Of a stretch of DNA of 64,000 nucleotides, positions 17,155 through 27,636 are shown piece after piece (position 1 is the first letter of the stretch; every line of letters begins with the position of its first letter). The notes under the pieces are model-generated. The model did no database searches and was not told where the DNA came from. It saw nothing but the letters and a program-made list of their open reading frames with translations. Origin of the DNA: [Clostridium] leptum DSM 753 (GTDB taxonomy: Bacteria > Bacillota > Clostridia > Oscillospirales > Acutalibacteraceae); the NCBI GenBank assembly GCA_000154345.1, contig DS480342.1, positions 35,120-99,119 on the forward strand. The letters run 5' to 3'. Made by a program: the position numbers and the translations under genes.

Positions 17155-17223
17155 TTGTCATAACTCCGAAATTCGTGTTAAAATAGTTTGGTAAACATTT
17201 TTAACACGAATTTCTCTTTTTTT
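17155..17223 (+). promoter_or_regulatory. Terminator hairpin containing an internal promoter
   Basis: A 16-bp perfect stem, GAAATTCGTGTTAAAA (17168-17183) with its complement at 17199-17214, followed by TCTTTTTTT, ends the citrate synthase transcript. Within it lies -35 TTGTCA (17155-17160) and -10 TAAAAT (17179-17184), 18 bp apart, whose start would fall in the loop near 17190. RNA made from it lacks the left arm, so it would read through into the next gene, whose ribosome-binding site directly follows the T-run. Confidence 0.7.
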
Positions 17224-17236
17224 GGAGGATTAAGAT

Positions 17237-18412
17237 ATGAAGATCAAATCCCTATGGATACCGTTCGCGCTTTTCTTACTTGTCGCTGTGCCGCTGCGGG
17301 TTTACCAGGTGGCTTACCTAATCGATCCGGCTACCGGCTTTTTTGAAAGCGGCGAATCCCTTTATCAGATCTTCTTAGGGATTTTGGCGCTGTTTGTCCT
17401 CATTATCATGATTATGACGGCAAGCTGTAAAAATACCTCGGAGTTTCAATTCCGCCGAAATATTTTTTCCGGTGTTTTCGCCCTGGCCGCCGCCGCGGCG
17501 ATGGCGGCGGACTCCGGCGCGAATCTGCTGATTTATGTAGTGGACCATGGAACTCTCCGTTATTTGATTTTATCTATCTGCGGCGTTTTAGGGATGATCG
17601 CTTTTTTGGTTGCCGCTGTGTCCCATTTTACCGGCAGAAATACCTTCCGCAAGGCGCCTGTACTGGCCTTGCTGCTTCCTTTGTGGGTGTGCGTCAGAGC
17701 GGTGGTGCTGACCTTTATTGAGTACACCAACGTGACCACCATCAGCAGCAACATGCTGAGCGTGCTGTCAGTATTGGGAATGCTTATGTTTCTTTTCTCC
17801 CTTTCTAAGCTTTTTACAGGCATAGAAACCCCGAAAACCGGGAAGCGCACCGTAATGCTGGGCTTTTTGATGGTGCTGTTTACCTTGGTTGCCTGTGTGC
17901 CTCAAGGGGTGGACGCAGTACAAAACGGATTCTCCCTGACCTCAAGCTGGACGTTTTTAGCGGATTTGGCTTTGGTGCTGTACAGCCTGGGGCTTTTGGT
18001 ACAGGCCAGCGCCCAGCTCAGCCGGCCTCAGCCCTTCGCTCAGATCAGCGGGGAGGAACAGGAGGAGGCAGGCAGTCCGGGAGTTCCTCCGACTCCCCAG
18101 GCAACCTACTTCAGCAGCATCATCGCGGAGCGGAACGCCGCCAAAAATCGGCTGACGGCCTTAGAAGAGCCTTCCAAAGAAAAGACGCCGGAACCGTCTG
18201 CGGCTTTCAAGGACAAGCCGCGGAAAGAGGAAGCGCCGGCGGCTTCTGCGCTCTCCGGCCGAGAGCCGGATGCGGGAAAGGGCGGGTCCGACCTTTGGGA
18301 AAAGGCATCCTCCCAGGCGGTTCCCAGGCCGGCTGTGTCGAAAAATCCCGATGAGATCGATATGGATTATATTAACCAGCTGATTGAAGAAATCAGCGAA
18401 AAAAAGAGTTGA
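17237..18412 (+). CDS. Polytopic membrane protein with a long acidic/basic cytoplasmic tail
   Basis: 391 residues. About eight hydrophobic segments fill residues 5-245, then a Pro/Glu/Lys/Ala-rich, probably disordered tail (about 260-391) ends in a short predicted helix, YINQLIEEISEKK. I do not recognise a family. GGAGGATTAAG precedes the ATG, and expression probably starts inside the citrate synthase terminator. The tail could recruit a cytoplasmic partner (inference only). Confidence 0.7.
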   Translation: MKIKSLWIPFALFLLVAVPLRVYQVAYLIDPATGFFESGESLYQIFLGILALFVLIIMIMTASCKNTSEFQFRRNIFSGVFALAAAAAMAADSGANLLIYVVDHGTLRYLILSICGVLGMIAFLVAAVSHFTGRNTFRKAPVLALLLPLWVCVRAVVLTFIEYTNVTTISSNMLSVLSVLGMLMFLFSLSKLFTGIETPKTGKRTVMLGFLMVLFTLVACVPQGVDAVQNGFSLTSSWTFLADLALVLYSLGLLVQASAQLSRPQPFAQISGEEQEEAGSPGVPPTPQATYFSSIIAERNAAKNRLTALEEPSKEKTPEPSAAFKDKPRKEEAPAASALSGREPDAGKGGSDLWEKASSQAVPRPAVSKNPDEIDMDYINQLIEEISEKKS

Positions 18413-18511
18413 ATATTGTGCAAAATATGCACAATATTATCATGGAAAACCTTAGAAATCCCAGCAATGTGCGGATTTCCTTAATAGAATAGTTAATTTT
18501 GTAACAAGCTC

Positions 18512-18540
18512 TTGCAAATTGTTATGAAATACTATAGAAT
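18512..18540 (+). promoter_or_regulatory. gap promoter
   Basis: TTGCAA (18512-18517), 17 bp, TAGAAT (18535-18540). The 12-mer CTTGCAAATTGT at the -35 recurs exactly at the pgi promoter. Confidence 0.65.
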
Positions 18541-18555
18541 AAAAGTAGATTTTAA

Positions 18556-19596
<1,041 letters not shown>

Positions 19597-19627
19597 GTTT
19601 GGCGTTTTCACTGAGTTATCATAACGA

Positions 19628-19663
19628 AAAAAGCCTTCTGTCGCTTGAGACAGAAGGCTTTTT
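19628..19663 (+). terminator. gap terminator
   Basis: A 15-bp stem (AAAAAGCCTTCTGTC / GACAGAAGGCTTTTT) with a 6-nt loop. Confidence 0.92.
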
Positions 19664-19968
19664 ATTATACGCGAACCCTTTCCTTGGGGACGGCGCGAAG
19701 CAGCTTGCCTTGCAATTAGGCTGAAGTATTGAGGTTAGAGCATTAAGCAGACGCCGCATCATTTATCTCCTTCAGCCGCTGCCTTTATGATCGAATTTTT
19801 CCTTCCTGTTCTTTTAGGCTGCTGATTAGGAGGTTCAGCAGTCCAGATATCCGGCCTCACTCTATCCGTTGGGGTTCAGAGAGGTTTTTTACAAGCCCTT
19901 TTCCGGACGAAATAGAGCTTTTTAGCCAGAGAGATTAGGGATGTTTTTTCAAATCAGCGTGTTTTATC

Positions 19969-19997
19969 TTGACAGTTTTCCCACCGCAATTTACAAT
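19969..19997 (+). promoter_or_regulatory. Promoter of lyxose isomerase gene
   Basis: TTGACA (19969-19974), 17 bp, TACAAT (19992-19997). Confidence 0.8.
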
Positions 19998-20004
19998 ATA
20001 ATTA

Positions 20005-20014
20005 CAATCGATTG
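20005..20014. promoter_or_regulatory. Palindromic operator candidate, LacI/GalR style
   Basis: CAATCGATTG, a perfect palindrome with central CG, lies at the predicted transcription start. It differs from the AAAACGTTTT site at 3003, so a different regulator is likely. Confidence 0.45.
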
Positions 20015-20057
20015 CAAAAGATAATAAACAATAAAAATCAACAAGGAGTGTCAAATA

Positions 20058-20597
20058 GTGGCTGCAAGAGAGCAAATTGATAAGGCAAACGCAAAGGCAC
20101 GCGAGTTATTGAAAGCGGCGGGAATCGTCATCACAGAGGAAGAAGCCAAACGGATAGAATACTGTGATTACCATTTAGGAGAGTTCGACACGATCGGGAC
20201 GGAAATTCTTACCTATGTGAATACGGACCGTGTGTGCGCCAAGGAGATGATGCTGACACCGTATCAGATTTGTCCGGAGCACCTGCATCCTCAATTGGGA
20301 GATTATCAGGGGAAGGAGGAAACCTTCCGCTGCCGTTGGGGAGAGGTTTACCTTTATGTTCCCGGGGAGCCTACGGAGCAGCCGCGGGGAAGAGTTCCGG
20401 AGCATCGGAAGGAGCATTTTACCGTGTGGCATGAAATTTATCTGAGGCCCGGCGAACAGTATACGCTGAAAGAACAGACCCGCCACTGGTTTCAGGCAGG
20501 ACCGGAGGGAGCAGTGATCTCCGAGTTTTCTACACCCAGTTTTGACGAAGCGGACATTTTTATTGATCCGGAAATCAAGCGGGAATCCAATTATTAA
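20058..20597 (+). CDS. D-lyxose ketol-isomerase (cupin family)
   Basis: 179 residues. The single cupin domain carries the metal-site pattern of D-lyxose isomerases: ICPEHLHPQLGDYQGKEETFRCRWGE with His, His and Glu (about 75-97) and a late His in TRHWFQAGPEG (about 155). These enzymes convert D-lyxose to D-xylulose and often D-mannose to D-fructose. Start GTG 20058 has AAGGAGTG upstream. Single gene with its own promoter, operator candidate and terminator; no transporter or kinase adjoins. Confidence 0.85.
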   Translation: MAAREQIDKANAKARELLKAAGIVITEEEAKRIEYCDYHLGEFDTIGTEILTYVNTDRVCAKEMMLTPYQICPEHLHPQLGDYQGKEETFRCRWGEVYLYVPGEPTEQPRGRVPEHRKEHFTVWHEIYLRPGEQYTLKEQTRHWFQAGPEGAVISEFSTPSFDEADIFIDPEIKRESNY

Positions 20598-20650
20598 AAA
20601 AACGCCCTTTCCAGGCAGCTTTTAAAAGTGCGGGGAAGGGGCGTTTTTTG
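20597..20650 (+). terminator. Intrinsic terminator
   Basis: AACGCCCTTTCC (20601-20612) pairs with GGAAGGGGCGTT (20634-20645, one G-U), followed by TTTT. Confidence 0.85.
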
Positions 20651-20793
20651 TTAACCGGACATTTGTGAATCAGTAATAGAACCTTTCGAAAAAAGAAAAT
20701 ACGCTTCTTTTCGACAAGGTGTTTATGGTAAGATAATGGTTGTGCTTAAAGAGGGATTCGGGTGTTTTGTTACAAAGCATTTTTAAAATATAC

Positions 20794-20822
20794 TTGTTAA
20801 ATTTATCTAAATTAATTATAAA
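20794..20822 (+). promoter_or_regulatory. glgB upstream promoter candidate P1
   Basis: TTGTTA (20794-20799), 17 bp, TATAAA (20817-20822). Confidence 0.5.
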
Positions 20823-20829
20823 CTTAATG

Positions 20830-20854
20830 TTTGGTTTATAAGAAAATAACCAAA
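20830..20854. repeat. Inverted repeat between the two glg promoters
   Basis: TTTGGTT (20830-20836) and AACCAAA (20848-20854), 7-bp arms with an 11-bp spacer, directly before the second promoter. Possible regulator site. Confidence 0.4.
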
Positions 20855-20860
20855 TACCTC

Positions 20861-20889
20861 TTGAATTATTTCCATAAACTTGCTATGAT
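20861..20889 (+). promoter_or_regulatory. glgB promoter candidate P2
   Basis: TTGAAT (20861-20866), 17 bp, TATGAT (20884-20889); about 95 bp before the glgB start codon. Confidence 0.6.
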
Positions 20890-20987
20890 AGAAATAAGTA
20901 AGAAAAAGGCTGTTTCATTGGCATATCCGGGACGAAAAACCAGTAGGTTTTCCTGACTTTCGATGTGCGGTAAGGAGTTGATTTGCA

Positions 20988-23015
20988 ATGAAAAAGAATC
21001 AGGACGCCGAACGCAATAATTTAGCGCTCTACCTATTTCATGAGGGGACTAATTACAAGACCTATGAGTATTTAGGCTCCCATAAGCTGGAGCAGGATGG
21101 GAAAGAGGGCGTTGTTTTTCGTACCTGGGCCCCAAACGCGGCTAAGATATCCGTGGTCGGTGAGTTCAACGGCTGGGATGAAAAGAAAGATCCTATGGAG
21201 AGAATTTCTGAAGGCGGGGTCTGGCAGTGTTTTATCCCGGACAAGGTCAAGGAATACGACGTTTACCGCTATGCTGTTACCACGCAGGATGGCGAAGTGC
21301 TGATGAAAGCGGATCCCTACGCTTATCATTATGAGACCCGCCCCTCCAATGCGTCCAAATTTTACAGCTTGGACGGCTATGAGTGGAACGACAATGCCTG
21401 GTATCAATATAAGGCAAAGCATCCCCACTATACCAATCCGGTGAATATTTACGAGGTCCATGCCGGTTCCTGGAGGAAGTTCGCCGACGGCAATCCTTTT
21501 TCCTATGAAAAGTTCGCCGATGAGCTGATCCCTTACGTGAAGGAGATGGGATATACCCATATCGAGCTGATGCCGATGACGGAGTATCCATACGACGGTT
21601 CCTGGGGCTATCAGGTGACCGGCTATTTTGCGCCGACCGCCCGCTACGGCGACCCTAAGGAGTTTATGCGCTTTGTGGACCGGTGCCATCAGGCGGGAAT
21701 CAGCGTAATTATGGATTGGGTGCCGGCCCATTTCCCCCGGGACATCCACGGGCTGGCTAAATTTGACGGAACCTGCTGCTACGAGTATGCGGACCCGAGA
21801 AAAGGCGAGCATAAGGATTGGGGAACCCTGGTGTTTGACTACGGCAGGAATGAGGTCATCAGCTTCCTGATTTCCAGCGCCGTGTTCTGGCTGGAAAAGT
21901 ACCACATCGATGGCATCCGGTGCGACGCGGTGGCTTCTATGCTGTATTTGGACTACAGCCGCAAGGATGGGGAATGGGTGCCTAATAAATACGGCGGTAA
22001 GGAAAACCTGGAGGCGGTGGCGTTTTTGCAGCGCCTGAACGAGTCGGCCTTCGCGGTACAGCCGGACGTGATGATGATCGCAGAGGAATCGACCTCCTGG
22101 CCGATGGTTTCCAAGCCTACCTACGCCGGCGGCCTGGGCTTCAACTATAAGTGGAACATGGGCTGGATGAACGATATGCTTCACTATATGTCCCTGGACC
22201 CGCTGTATCGTTCCTTTAATCACGATAATCTGACATTTTCCTTTTTCTACGCTTTCTCCGAGAATTTTATTCTGCCGGTCTCCCATGACGAGGTAGTTCA
22301 TGGAAAAGGTTCCCTTATCAATAAGATGCCTGGAACGGTGGAACAGAAATTTGCCAATACACGGGCGTTTTTAGCGTATATGATGGCCCATCCGGGCAAA
22401 AAGCTCACCTTTATGGGTACGGAGCTCGGCCAGTTTAAGGAGTGGGATTTTGAATCGGAGCTGGATTGGGGGCTGCTGCAGTATCCGCAGCACCAGCAGC
22501 TGCAGGCCTTTGTGAAAGCGCTGAACCGTTTCTATCTGGAATCCAGTCCGCTGTGGCAGGTGGATTTTTCCTGGGATGGATTTTCCTGGATTTCCAACGA
22601 CGACTATACCCAGAGCGTGATCTGCTTCAGAAGAATTGACAAGGATGGCAAAGAACTGATCGCGGTCTGCAACTTTCAGCCAGTCGAAAGAAAGTCCTAT
22701 CGTTTTGGTGTGCCTCTTGCCGGAACCTACGCGGAGGTGTTTAACTCCGAGGCTAAGGAATTCGGCGGATGCGGCACAACCAATGGCAGCGGCATCAGAT
22801 CAGAGGAGATAGCGATGCACGGCTATGAGCAGTCTATCGAGCTGACGCTGCCGCCTATGTCGGTGCTGTTCTTGAAATGCGCGCGGAAGAAGCCGGTAAG
22901 AAAGCCGCGGGAGCCGAAGGAACTGCCGGAAACGGCAGAAAAGGAGGAAAAAACAGCGAAGGCTCCCAGAAAACCCAGAACACGAAAAAGCAGCGGTAAA
23001 ATCCTGACAAAATAA
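20988..23015 (+). CDS. glgB: 1,4-alpha-glucan branching enzyme
   Basis: 675 residues. Introduces alpha-1,6 branches into glycogen. An N-terminal CBM48 (about 35-125, [20 protein letters not shown]) precedes a GH13 barrel with [23 protein letters not shown], the nucleophile Asp in DGIRCDAV, the acid Glu in MIAEEST and the transition-state Asp in [16 protein letters not shown]-terminal beta domain ends at about 630, then comes an unusual 40-residue tail rich in Lys, Arg, Pro and Glu that is not part of the enzyme fold. First gene of the glgBCDA operon. Confidence 0.95.
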   Translation: MKKNQDAERNNLALYLFHEGTNYKTYEYLGSHKLEQDGKEGVVFRTWAPNAAKISVVGEFNGWDEKKDPMERISEGGVWQCFIPDKVKEYDVYRYAVTTQDGEVLMKADPYAYHYETRPSNASKFYSLDGYEWNDNAWYQYKAKHPHYTNPVNIYEVHAGSWRKFADGNPFSYEKFADELIPYVKEMGYTHIELMPMTEYPYDGSWGYQVTGYFAPTARYGDPKEFMRFVDRCHQAGISVIMDWVPAHFPRDIHGLAKFDGTCCYEYADPRKGEHKDWGTLVFDYGRNEVISFLISSAVFWLEKYHIDGIRCDAVASMLYLDYSRKDGEWVPNKYGGKENLEAVAFLQRLNESAFAVQPDVMMIAEESTSWPMVSKPTYAGGLGFNYKWNMGWMNDMLHYMSLDPLYRSFNHDNLTFSFFYAFSENFILPVSHDEVVHGKGSLINKMPGTVEQKFANTRAFLAYMMAHPGKKLTFMGTELGQFKEWDFESELDWGLLQYPQHQQLQAFVKALNRFYLESSPLWQVDFSWDGFSWISNDDYTQSVICFRRIDKDGKELIAVCNFQPVERKSYRFGVPLAGTYAEVFNSEAKEFGGCGTTNGSGIRSEEIAMHGYEQSIELTLPPMSVLFLKCARKKPVRKPREPKELPETAEKEEKTAKAPRKPRTRKSSGKILTK

Positions 23016-23054
23016 ATGAATAAGATAGAACCTTGCACAAGGAGGAATGAAAAG

Positions 23055-24284
23055 ATGTTCCCAAAACAGGAAACAGTCGCCATGATCTTGGCGGGAGGAC
23101 AAGGCAGCAGGCTGGGCGTGCTGACCAGCAAATTGGCGAAGCCGGCGGTGGCATACGGAGGAAAGTACCGAATCATTGATTTCCCTCTGTCTAACTGCGT
23201 AAATTCCGGTATCGAGGCGGTGGGCGTGCTGACTCAGTATCAGCCCTTAGTGCTCAATGAGTATATCGGAAACGGACAGCCCTGGGATTTGGACAGCATG
23301 AACAGCGGCGTACAGGTGCTGCCGCCCTATCAGCGCAGCCGGGGGGCCGACTGGTATAAAGGCACCGCGAACGCCATCTATCAGAATATGAACTACATCG
23401 ACCGGTACGACCCGGATTACGTAGTGGTTCTGTCCGGCGACCATATCTACAAAATGGATTACTCCAAAATGGTGGCCTACCACAAGGAGAAAGAGGCTGC
23501 GTGTACTATCGCCGTAATCGACGTACCCTTGGCGGAGGCTTCCCGGTTCGGCATTTTGAACACCAACCCGGACGACTCGATTTACGAATTTGACGAGAAG
23601 CCAAAGGTGCCTAAAAGCACCAAGGCTTCCATGGGAATTTACGTATTCAGCTGGAATAAACTGAAGGAATATTTAATCGCGGATGAAAAGGATAAAAGCT
23701 CCAGCAATGATTTCGGGAAAAACGTACTGCCCGCCATGCTCAATGCGGGTGAGCGTATGTTCGCCTATGAGTTCCAGGGTTACTGGAAGGATGTAGGAAC
23801 CATCGACAGCCTATGGGAGTCCAACATGGATCTTCTGGACCCCAACACCACACTGGACCTGAGCGACGAAAATTGGAAGATTTATTCCAGAAACCCGGTG
23901 ATGCCGCCGCAATATGTAGGTGAGGAAGCGGTGATCCAGAATTCGCTGGTAGCTGACGGATGCAACGTTTACGGCAACGTGGACTTTTCCGTCTTGTTCG
24001 CCGGCGTGAATGTAGCGCCTGGTGCGGTGGTAAAGGATTCCATCATTATGCCGGGAGCCCGCGTCGAGGAGGGCGCGGTGGTGCAGTACGCCATCGTGGC
24101 GGAAAACGCCGTGGTTGGCGAAAATGCCGTGGTTGGCGCCCGTCCGGAGGAAATTGAGCAGAAGGATGAATGGGGCGTGGCTGTGATCGGGGACAACATT
24201 AAAATCGGCGCCGGCGCCGTGGTGCCCCCCAAGGCGATGATTGACAAAGATATTCCGGAGGTGGCGAAAGATGCGCGGAAATAA
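23055..24284 (+). CDS. glgC: Glucose-1-phosphate adenylyltransferase, catalytic subunit
   Basis: 409 residues. Makes ADP-glucose from ATP and glucose 1-phosphate, the committed step of glycogen synthesis. Signature [14 protein letters not shown] (pyrophosphorylase loop), [44 protein letters not shown], and a left-handed beta-helix C-terminus with [22 protein letters not shown] 23055 has AAGGAGG nine bases upstream; an in-frame ATG at 23016 has no such site. It overlaps glgD by 14 bp. Confidence 0.95.
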   Translation: MFPKQETVAMILAGGQGSRLGVLTSKLAKPAVAYGGKYRIIDFPLSNCVNSGIEAVGVLTQYQPLVLNEYIGNGQPWDLDSMNSGVQVLPPYQRSRGADWYKGTANAIYQNMNYIDRYDPDYVVVLSGDHIYKMDYSKMVAYHKEKEAACTIAVIDVPLAEASRFGILNTNPDDSIYEFDEKPKVPKSTKASMGIYVFSWNKLKEYLIADEKDKSSSNDFGKNVLPAMLNAGERMFAYEFQGYWKDVGTIDSLWESNMDLLDPNTTLDLSDENWKIYSRNPVMPPQYVGEEAVIQNSLVADGCNVYGNVDFSVLFAGVNVAPGAVVKDSIIMPGARVEEGAVVQYAIVAENAVVGENAVVGARPEEIEQKDEWGVAVIGDNIKIGAGAVVPPKAMIDKDIPEVAKDARK

Positions 24285-25386
24285 TGTGATGGGGCTGCTT
24301 TTCTCCAATATGCATGAGGAATCGATTCGGGAACTGACGGACCGGCGCACTATGGCCAGCGTACCCATCGGCGGCAGATACCGCATGATCGATTTTACGC
24401 TGAGCAGTATGGTGAACTCCGGAATCAACCGGGTAGGGGTAATTACCAAACGGAATTATCAATCTCTGATGGATCACCTGGGAACCGGAAAGGCGTGGGA
24501 TCTTTCCAGAAAACGCGACGGTTTGTTCATTCTGCCGCCCTTTGGAGCGGGCGGCGGGGATTTTTCTAACCGCATTGAAATTCTTCACGCCAATATGGGC
24601 TTTTTGACCAACTGCAAAGAAGAATATGTACTGCTTTCTGACTGTGACGCTATTTTCAATATGGACTTTAAGCGTGTGATCGCGGAGCATATCAAAAACG
24701 AGGCGGATGTCACTTTAATTTACCGCTGGGGCAGGCTGCCGAAAAACGGCGACGAAACCATGGTGCTTTCCTTAGAGCCCGATGGGAGAATCAAGGATTT
24801 GATTATCGATCCCAACGGCGACGAGGAATATAACTATGCCTTCAATATGCTGCTGATCAAGCGGGAGCTTCTGATCCGGCTGGTGAATGAGTGCAGCAGC
24901 CGGAATAAGACCAACTTTAAGCGGGACATTCTGCAATCCAATGTGGAACAGCTGAAAATGTTTGGCTATGAGTTTGACCATTACTCCCATGTGATCTGCT
25001 CCATGAACGATTACTTTGAGGCCAATATGGAACTGATGAGCAGCGAGATTCGGGACGATTTGTTTAACGCCCAGCGTCCGATTTATACGAAGGTCCGCGA
25101 CGATATGCCCGCCAGGTACGGATTGGGCTCTGTAGTGAAAAATTCGTTGATCGCCAACGGTTGTGTGATCGACGGGGAAGTGGAAAACTGTATCCTATTC
25201 CGGGGCGTAAAAATCGATAAGGGCGCTAAGGTGAAAAACTGCGTTATCATGCAGGACACCCGGATCGGCACCAATTGCAGCCTGAAGTATGTGATTACGG
25301 ATAAGGATGTGTTGATTAAGGATGGAAGAACACTGATGGGCTTCCAGTCTTATCCCGTATATATCAGTAAAGCGTCTGTGGTTTAA
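24271..25386 (+). CDS. glgD: Glucose-1-phosphate adenylyltransferase regulatory subunit GlgD
   Basis: 371 residues, a GlgC paralogue without the GGQGSR nucleotide loop at its N-terminus (the corresponding segment is [18 protein letters not shown]) but retaining [19 protein letters not shown] and the C-terminal beta-helix. In Firmicutes GlgD associates with GlgC and raises activity. ATG 24271 has GGAGG nine bases upstream, inside the glgC end, so translation is coupled. Confidence 0.93.
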   Translation: MRGNNVMGLLFSNMHEESIRELTDRRTMASVPIGGRYRMIDFTLSSMVNSGINRVGVITKRNYQSLMDHLGTGKAWDLSRKRDGLFILPPFGAGGGDFSNRIEILHANMGFLTNCKEEYVLLSDCDAIFNMDFKRVIAEHIKNEADVTLIYRWGRLPKNGDETMVLSLEPDGRIKDLIIDPNGDEEYNYAFNMLLIKRELLIRLVNECSSRNKTNFKRDILQSNVEQLKMFGYEFDHYSHVICSMNDYFEANMELMSSEIRDDLFNAQRPIYTKVRDDMPARYGLGSVVKNSLIANGCVIDGEVENCILFRGVKIDKGAKVKNCVIMQDTRIGTNCSLKYVITDKDVLIKDGRTLMGFQSYPVYISKASVV

Positions 25387-25394
25387 AGGGGGTA

Positions 25395-26828
25395 ATGAAT
25401 TTGAAGGTTTTATTTTGCACCAGCGAGGCCCTTCCGTTTGCGGCGTCCGGCGGATTAGGTGATGTGGCGGGGTCCCTGCCTCAGGCGCTGCGCCAGCGGC
25501 TGATTGGCTGCCGGATCGTTATGCCCATGTACGAGGATATTCCTCAGGAGCTGCGGGACAATATGCGGTTCATTACCAGCCTGTCTGTGCCGGTCAGCTG
25601 GAGAAGGCAGTACTGCGGCGTGTTTGAAGCCCGGCACGGCGGCGTAATTTATTATCTGCTGGATAACCAGTACTATTTTAAGCGTAAGGGCCTTTACGGG
25701 CACTATGACGACGCAGAGAGGTTTTCCTTCCTGTCCCGGGCTGCGTTGGAGATGCTGCCGTACATTGATTTTAAGCCGGATATTATCCATTGCAACGATT
25801 GGCAGACGGCTCTGGTCCCGATTTACTACAGCCTATTCTACGCCAATAATGATTGGTATCAGGGGATCAAGACCCTGTTTACCATTCATAATATTCAGTA
25901 CCAGGGTAAATACGGTATGGAGCTTCTGGAGGACGTTTTGGGCCTGCCGGAGTATGACACCTCTATCGTCGAATTTGACGGCTGCGTGAACCTGATGAAA
26001 GGTGCGATCGAGACCGCGAACCGCGTCAGCACGGTAAGTCCTACCTATGCTCAGGAGATTTTGGATCCCTGGTTCAGCCACGGCTTAGATCCTATTTTAA
26101 AGGAGCGTCAGTGGAAGCTGTCTGGAATCTTGAACGGAATTGATGTGGAGAATTATAATCCGGAAACGGACCCGAATCTCTATGCCAATTACAGCGCCGA
26201 TGATTTGTCCGGCAAGGCGGAAAACAAGCGGGCTTTGCAGGAGCGCCTAGGCCTGGAGCAAAATCCGGAGATCCCCTTGATCGGCATGGTGACCCGTCTG
26301 GTTTCTCATAAGGGCTTAGACCTGGTGAAGGAAGCCATGGATCAGCTGATGCGGGAAGAAAACGTCCAGTTTGTGGTGCTGGGTTCCGGCGATTGGGAGT
26401 ATGAAAGCTTCTTCAAGAGCATGCAGGAAAAATATCCCGGCAGGTTCTGCGCCTGCTTCGGCTTTGTGCCGGAGCTTTCCAGAAAGATTTATGCCGGTGC
26501 CGATATGTTCCTGATGCCCTCTAAGAGTGAGCCCTGCGGCCTTTCTCAGATGATCGCCCTAAGATATGGAACGGTTCCCATTGTCAGGGAAACCGGAGGC
26601 CTTAAGGATTCCATCAGTGACAGCGGTGATGGAAAGGGGAATGGATTTACCTTCCAGACCTATGACTCTCAGGATATGCTGGGGGCAGTTCGCCGGGCCA
26701 TCGCCGGCTATTGGAACGAGGAGGGCGGCTGGAAGGTCCTGATGAAGCGGGCGATGGAATGCGACAACAGCTGGGGAAAATCAGCCAACGAATACATCAG
26801 GCTTTATCGGGCCATGCTGAAAGAGTAA
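25395..26828 (+). CDS. glgA: Glycogen synthase (ADP-glucose type)
   Basis: 477 residues, GT5 family, GT-B fold. Adds glucose from ADP-glucose to the growing alpha-1,4 chain. Motifs: SGGLGDVAGSLPQAL near the N-terminus, PDIIHCNDWQTALVP, TIHNIQYQGKYG, NGIDVENYNP, GMVTRLVSHKGLDLV and the acceptor/nucleotide loop MPSKSEPCGLSQMIALRYGTVPI. The residue before the SGG, usually Lys in KTGGL, is Ala here. AAAGGGGG precedes the ATG, 8 bp after glgD. Last gene of the operon. Confidence 0.95.
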   Translation: MNLKVLFCTSEALPFAASGGLGDVAGSLPQALRQRLIGCRIVMPMYEDIPQELRDNMRFITSLSVPVSWRRQYCGVFEARHGGVIYYLLDNQYYFKRKGLYGHYDDAERFSFLSRAALEMLPYIDFKPDIIHCNDWQTALVPIYYSLFYANNDWYQGIKTLFTIHNIQYQGKYGMELLEDVLGLPEYDTSIVEFDGCVNLMKGAIETANRVSTVSPTYAQEILDPWFSHGLDPILKERQWKLSGILNGIDVENYNPETDPNLYANYSADDLSGKAENKRALQERLGLEQNPEIPLIGMVTRLVSHKGLDLVKEAMDQLMREENVQFVVLGSGDWEYESFFKSMQEKYPGRFCACFGFVPELSRKIYAGADMFLMPSKSEPCGLSQMIALRYGTVPIVRETGGLKDSISDSGDGKGNGFTFQTYDSQDMLGAVRRAIAGYWNEEGGWKVLMKRAMECDNSWGKSANEYIRLYRAMLKE

Positions 26829-26845
26829 GAACGAAGAATATGTCA

Positions 26846-26877
26846 AAAGGCTTCGTGCGGCGCGCGAAGCCTTTTTC
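26846..26877 (+). terminator. Terminator of the glg operon
   Basis: AAAAGGCTTCG / CGAAGCCTTTT, 11-bp stem, 9-nt loop, T-run. Confidence 0.9.
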
Positions 26878-27339
26878 ATTTGAGAGCTTTCAATGGGGAG
26901 GCTCACCGCTTTACTGAAATGAGAGCTATACCCGCCGGCAGCGCCGGTAAAGGGAATAGGCCCTAAATGGGTTAAGAGCTGCTATCGGCAAACACCTTAA
27001 GGGATATGCTGAAATAGATTTTACTCAAGTCACTTGCCCAATAGCCTGCATCCAGATAATTTCAATCGGTATAACCGTTTTTTGGCGTCAGATGGCTTCT
27101 GTTATCAGCACGCTGCGCTTGTTGCGTGAAGCCGGAGCTATTTGCCCTGACGGGCGGAGACGGCGGTTCTGCTTATTGAAAATAAAGACAAAAAAGGCGT
27201 GCTTGAAAGCACGCCTTTTTGACCAGTAAATTTTTGCGGGAATCCTAAAACTGCTTTCAGCAGTATTTCAGGATACGGCAAATAATTTTCTAAGATTTCC
27301 TTTATACGGGAAAAAGCCCCCGGAAGCTCCCAAGCGAAA
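26878..27339. other. 460-bp intergenic stretch between convergent operons
   Basis: Holds the terminator at 27191-27220 and a CTGCTTTCAGCAG hairpin near 27250. No frame with a start signal; nothing else recognised. Confidence 0.55.
27191..27220. terminator. Bidirectional terminator
   Basis: AAAAAGGCGTGCT / AGCACGCCTTTTT, 13-bp perfect stem with a TGAA loop. Probably ends the rpsF-ssb-rpsR operon read from the right. Confidence 0.85.
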
Positions 27340-27600
27340 TTAATCGCTGGAGAAAGGAAGCAGAGCTAAATGACGGGCACGCTTAATGGCCACAGTCAGC
27401 TCGCGCTGATGGCGGGCGCAGGTGCCGGTCACTCTGCGAGGCAGAATCTTCGCGCGCTCGGAAATATAGCGGCGGAGTCTGGCTACATCCTTGTAATCAA
27501 TAGATTCCACTTTATCTACACAGAAGCCGCAAACCTTCTTACGGCCTTTACGGCCGCCGCGGCGGTTATCTCTTTCGGGTCTTTCCGGTCTATCAGCCAT
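27340..27600 (-). CDS. rpsR: 30S ribosomal protein S18
   Basis: 86 residues. Binds S6 and 16S rRNA in the small-subunit platform. A basic N-terminal arm rich in Arg and Gly is followed by [39 protein letters not shown] and [21 protein letters not shown]. The CxxC and later Cys/His pattern suggests the zinc-binding (C+) form. Last gene of rpsF-ssb-rpsR. Confidence 0.96.
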   Translation of the reverse strand: MADRPERPERDNRRGGRKGRKKVCGFCVDKVESIDYKDVARLRRYISERAKILPRRVTGTCARHQRELTVAIKRARHLALLPFSSD

Positions 27601-27636
27601 GGTATAATCCTCCTTATCTTATCTTTGTAATTAACA

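Larger units (their letters stand above)
19664..20057. other. Intergenic stretch before the lyxose isomerase gene
   Basis: About 390 bp. The first 300 bp contain no supported frame; a small CTGCTGA/TCAGCAG pairing near 19820-19845 is the only structure noticed. The last 90 bp hold the promoter and operator listed separately. Confidence 0.5.
20651..20987 (+). other. Long AT-rich leader region of the glycogen operon
   Basis: About 340 bp without a gene. It holds two promoter candidates, an inverted repeat between them, and about 95 nt of leader before glgB with a small AAAACC/GGTTTT hairpin near 20935-20955. No known riboswitch recognised. Confidence 0.55.

Noticed and set aside
20651..20987. 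Known riboswitch in the glgB leader
   Set aside because: Only small hairpins found; no conserved core of any known class recognised.
21072..22301. 409-codon open frame antisense to glgB
   Set aside because: Shadow of glgB; its composition is rich in His, Val and Arg with no recognisable domain.
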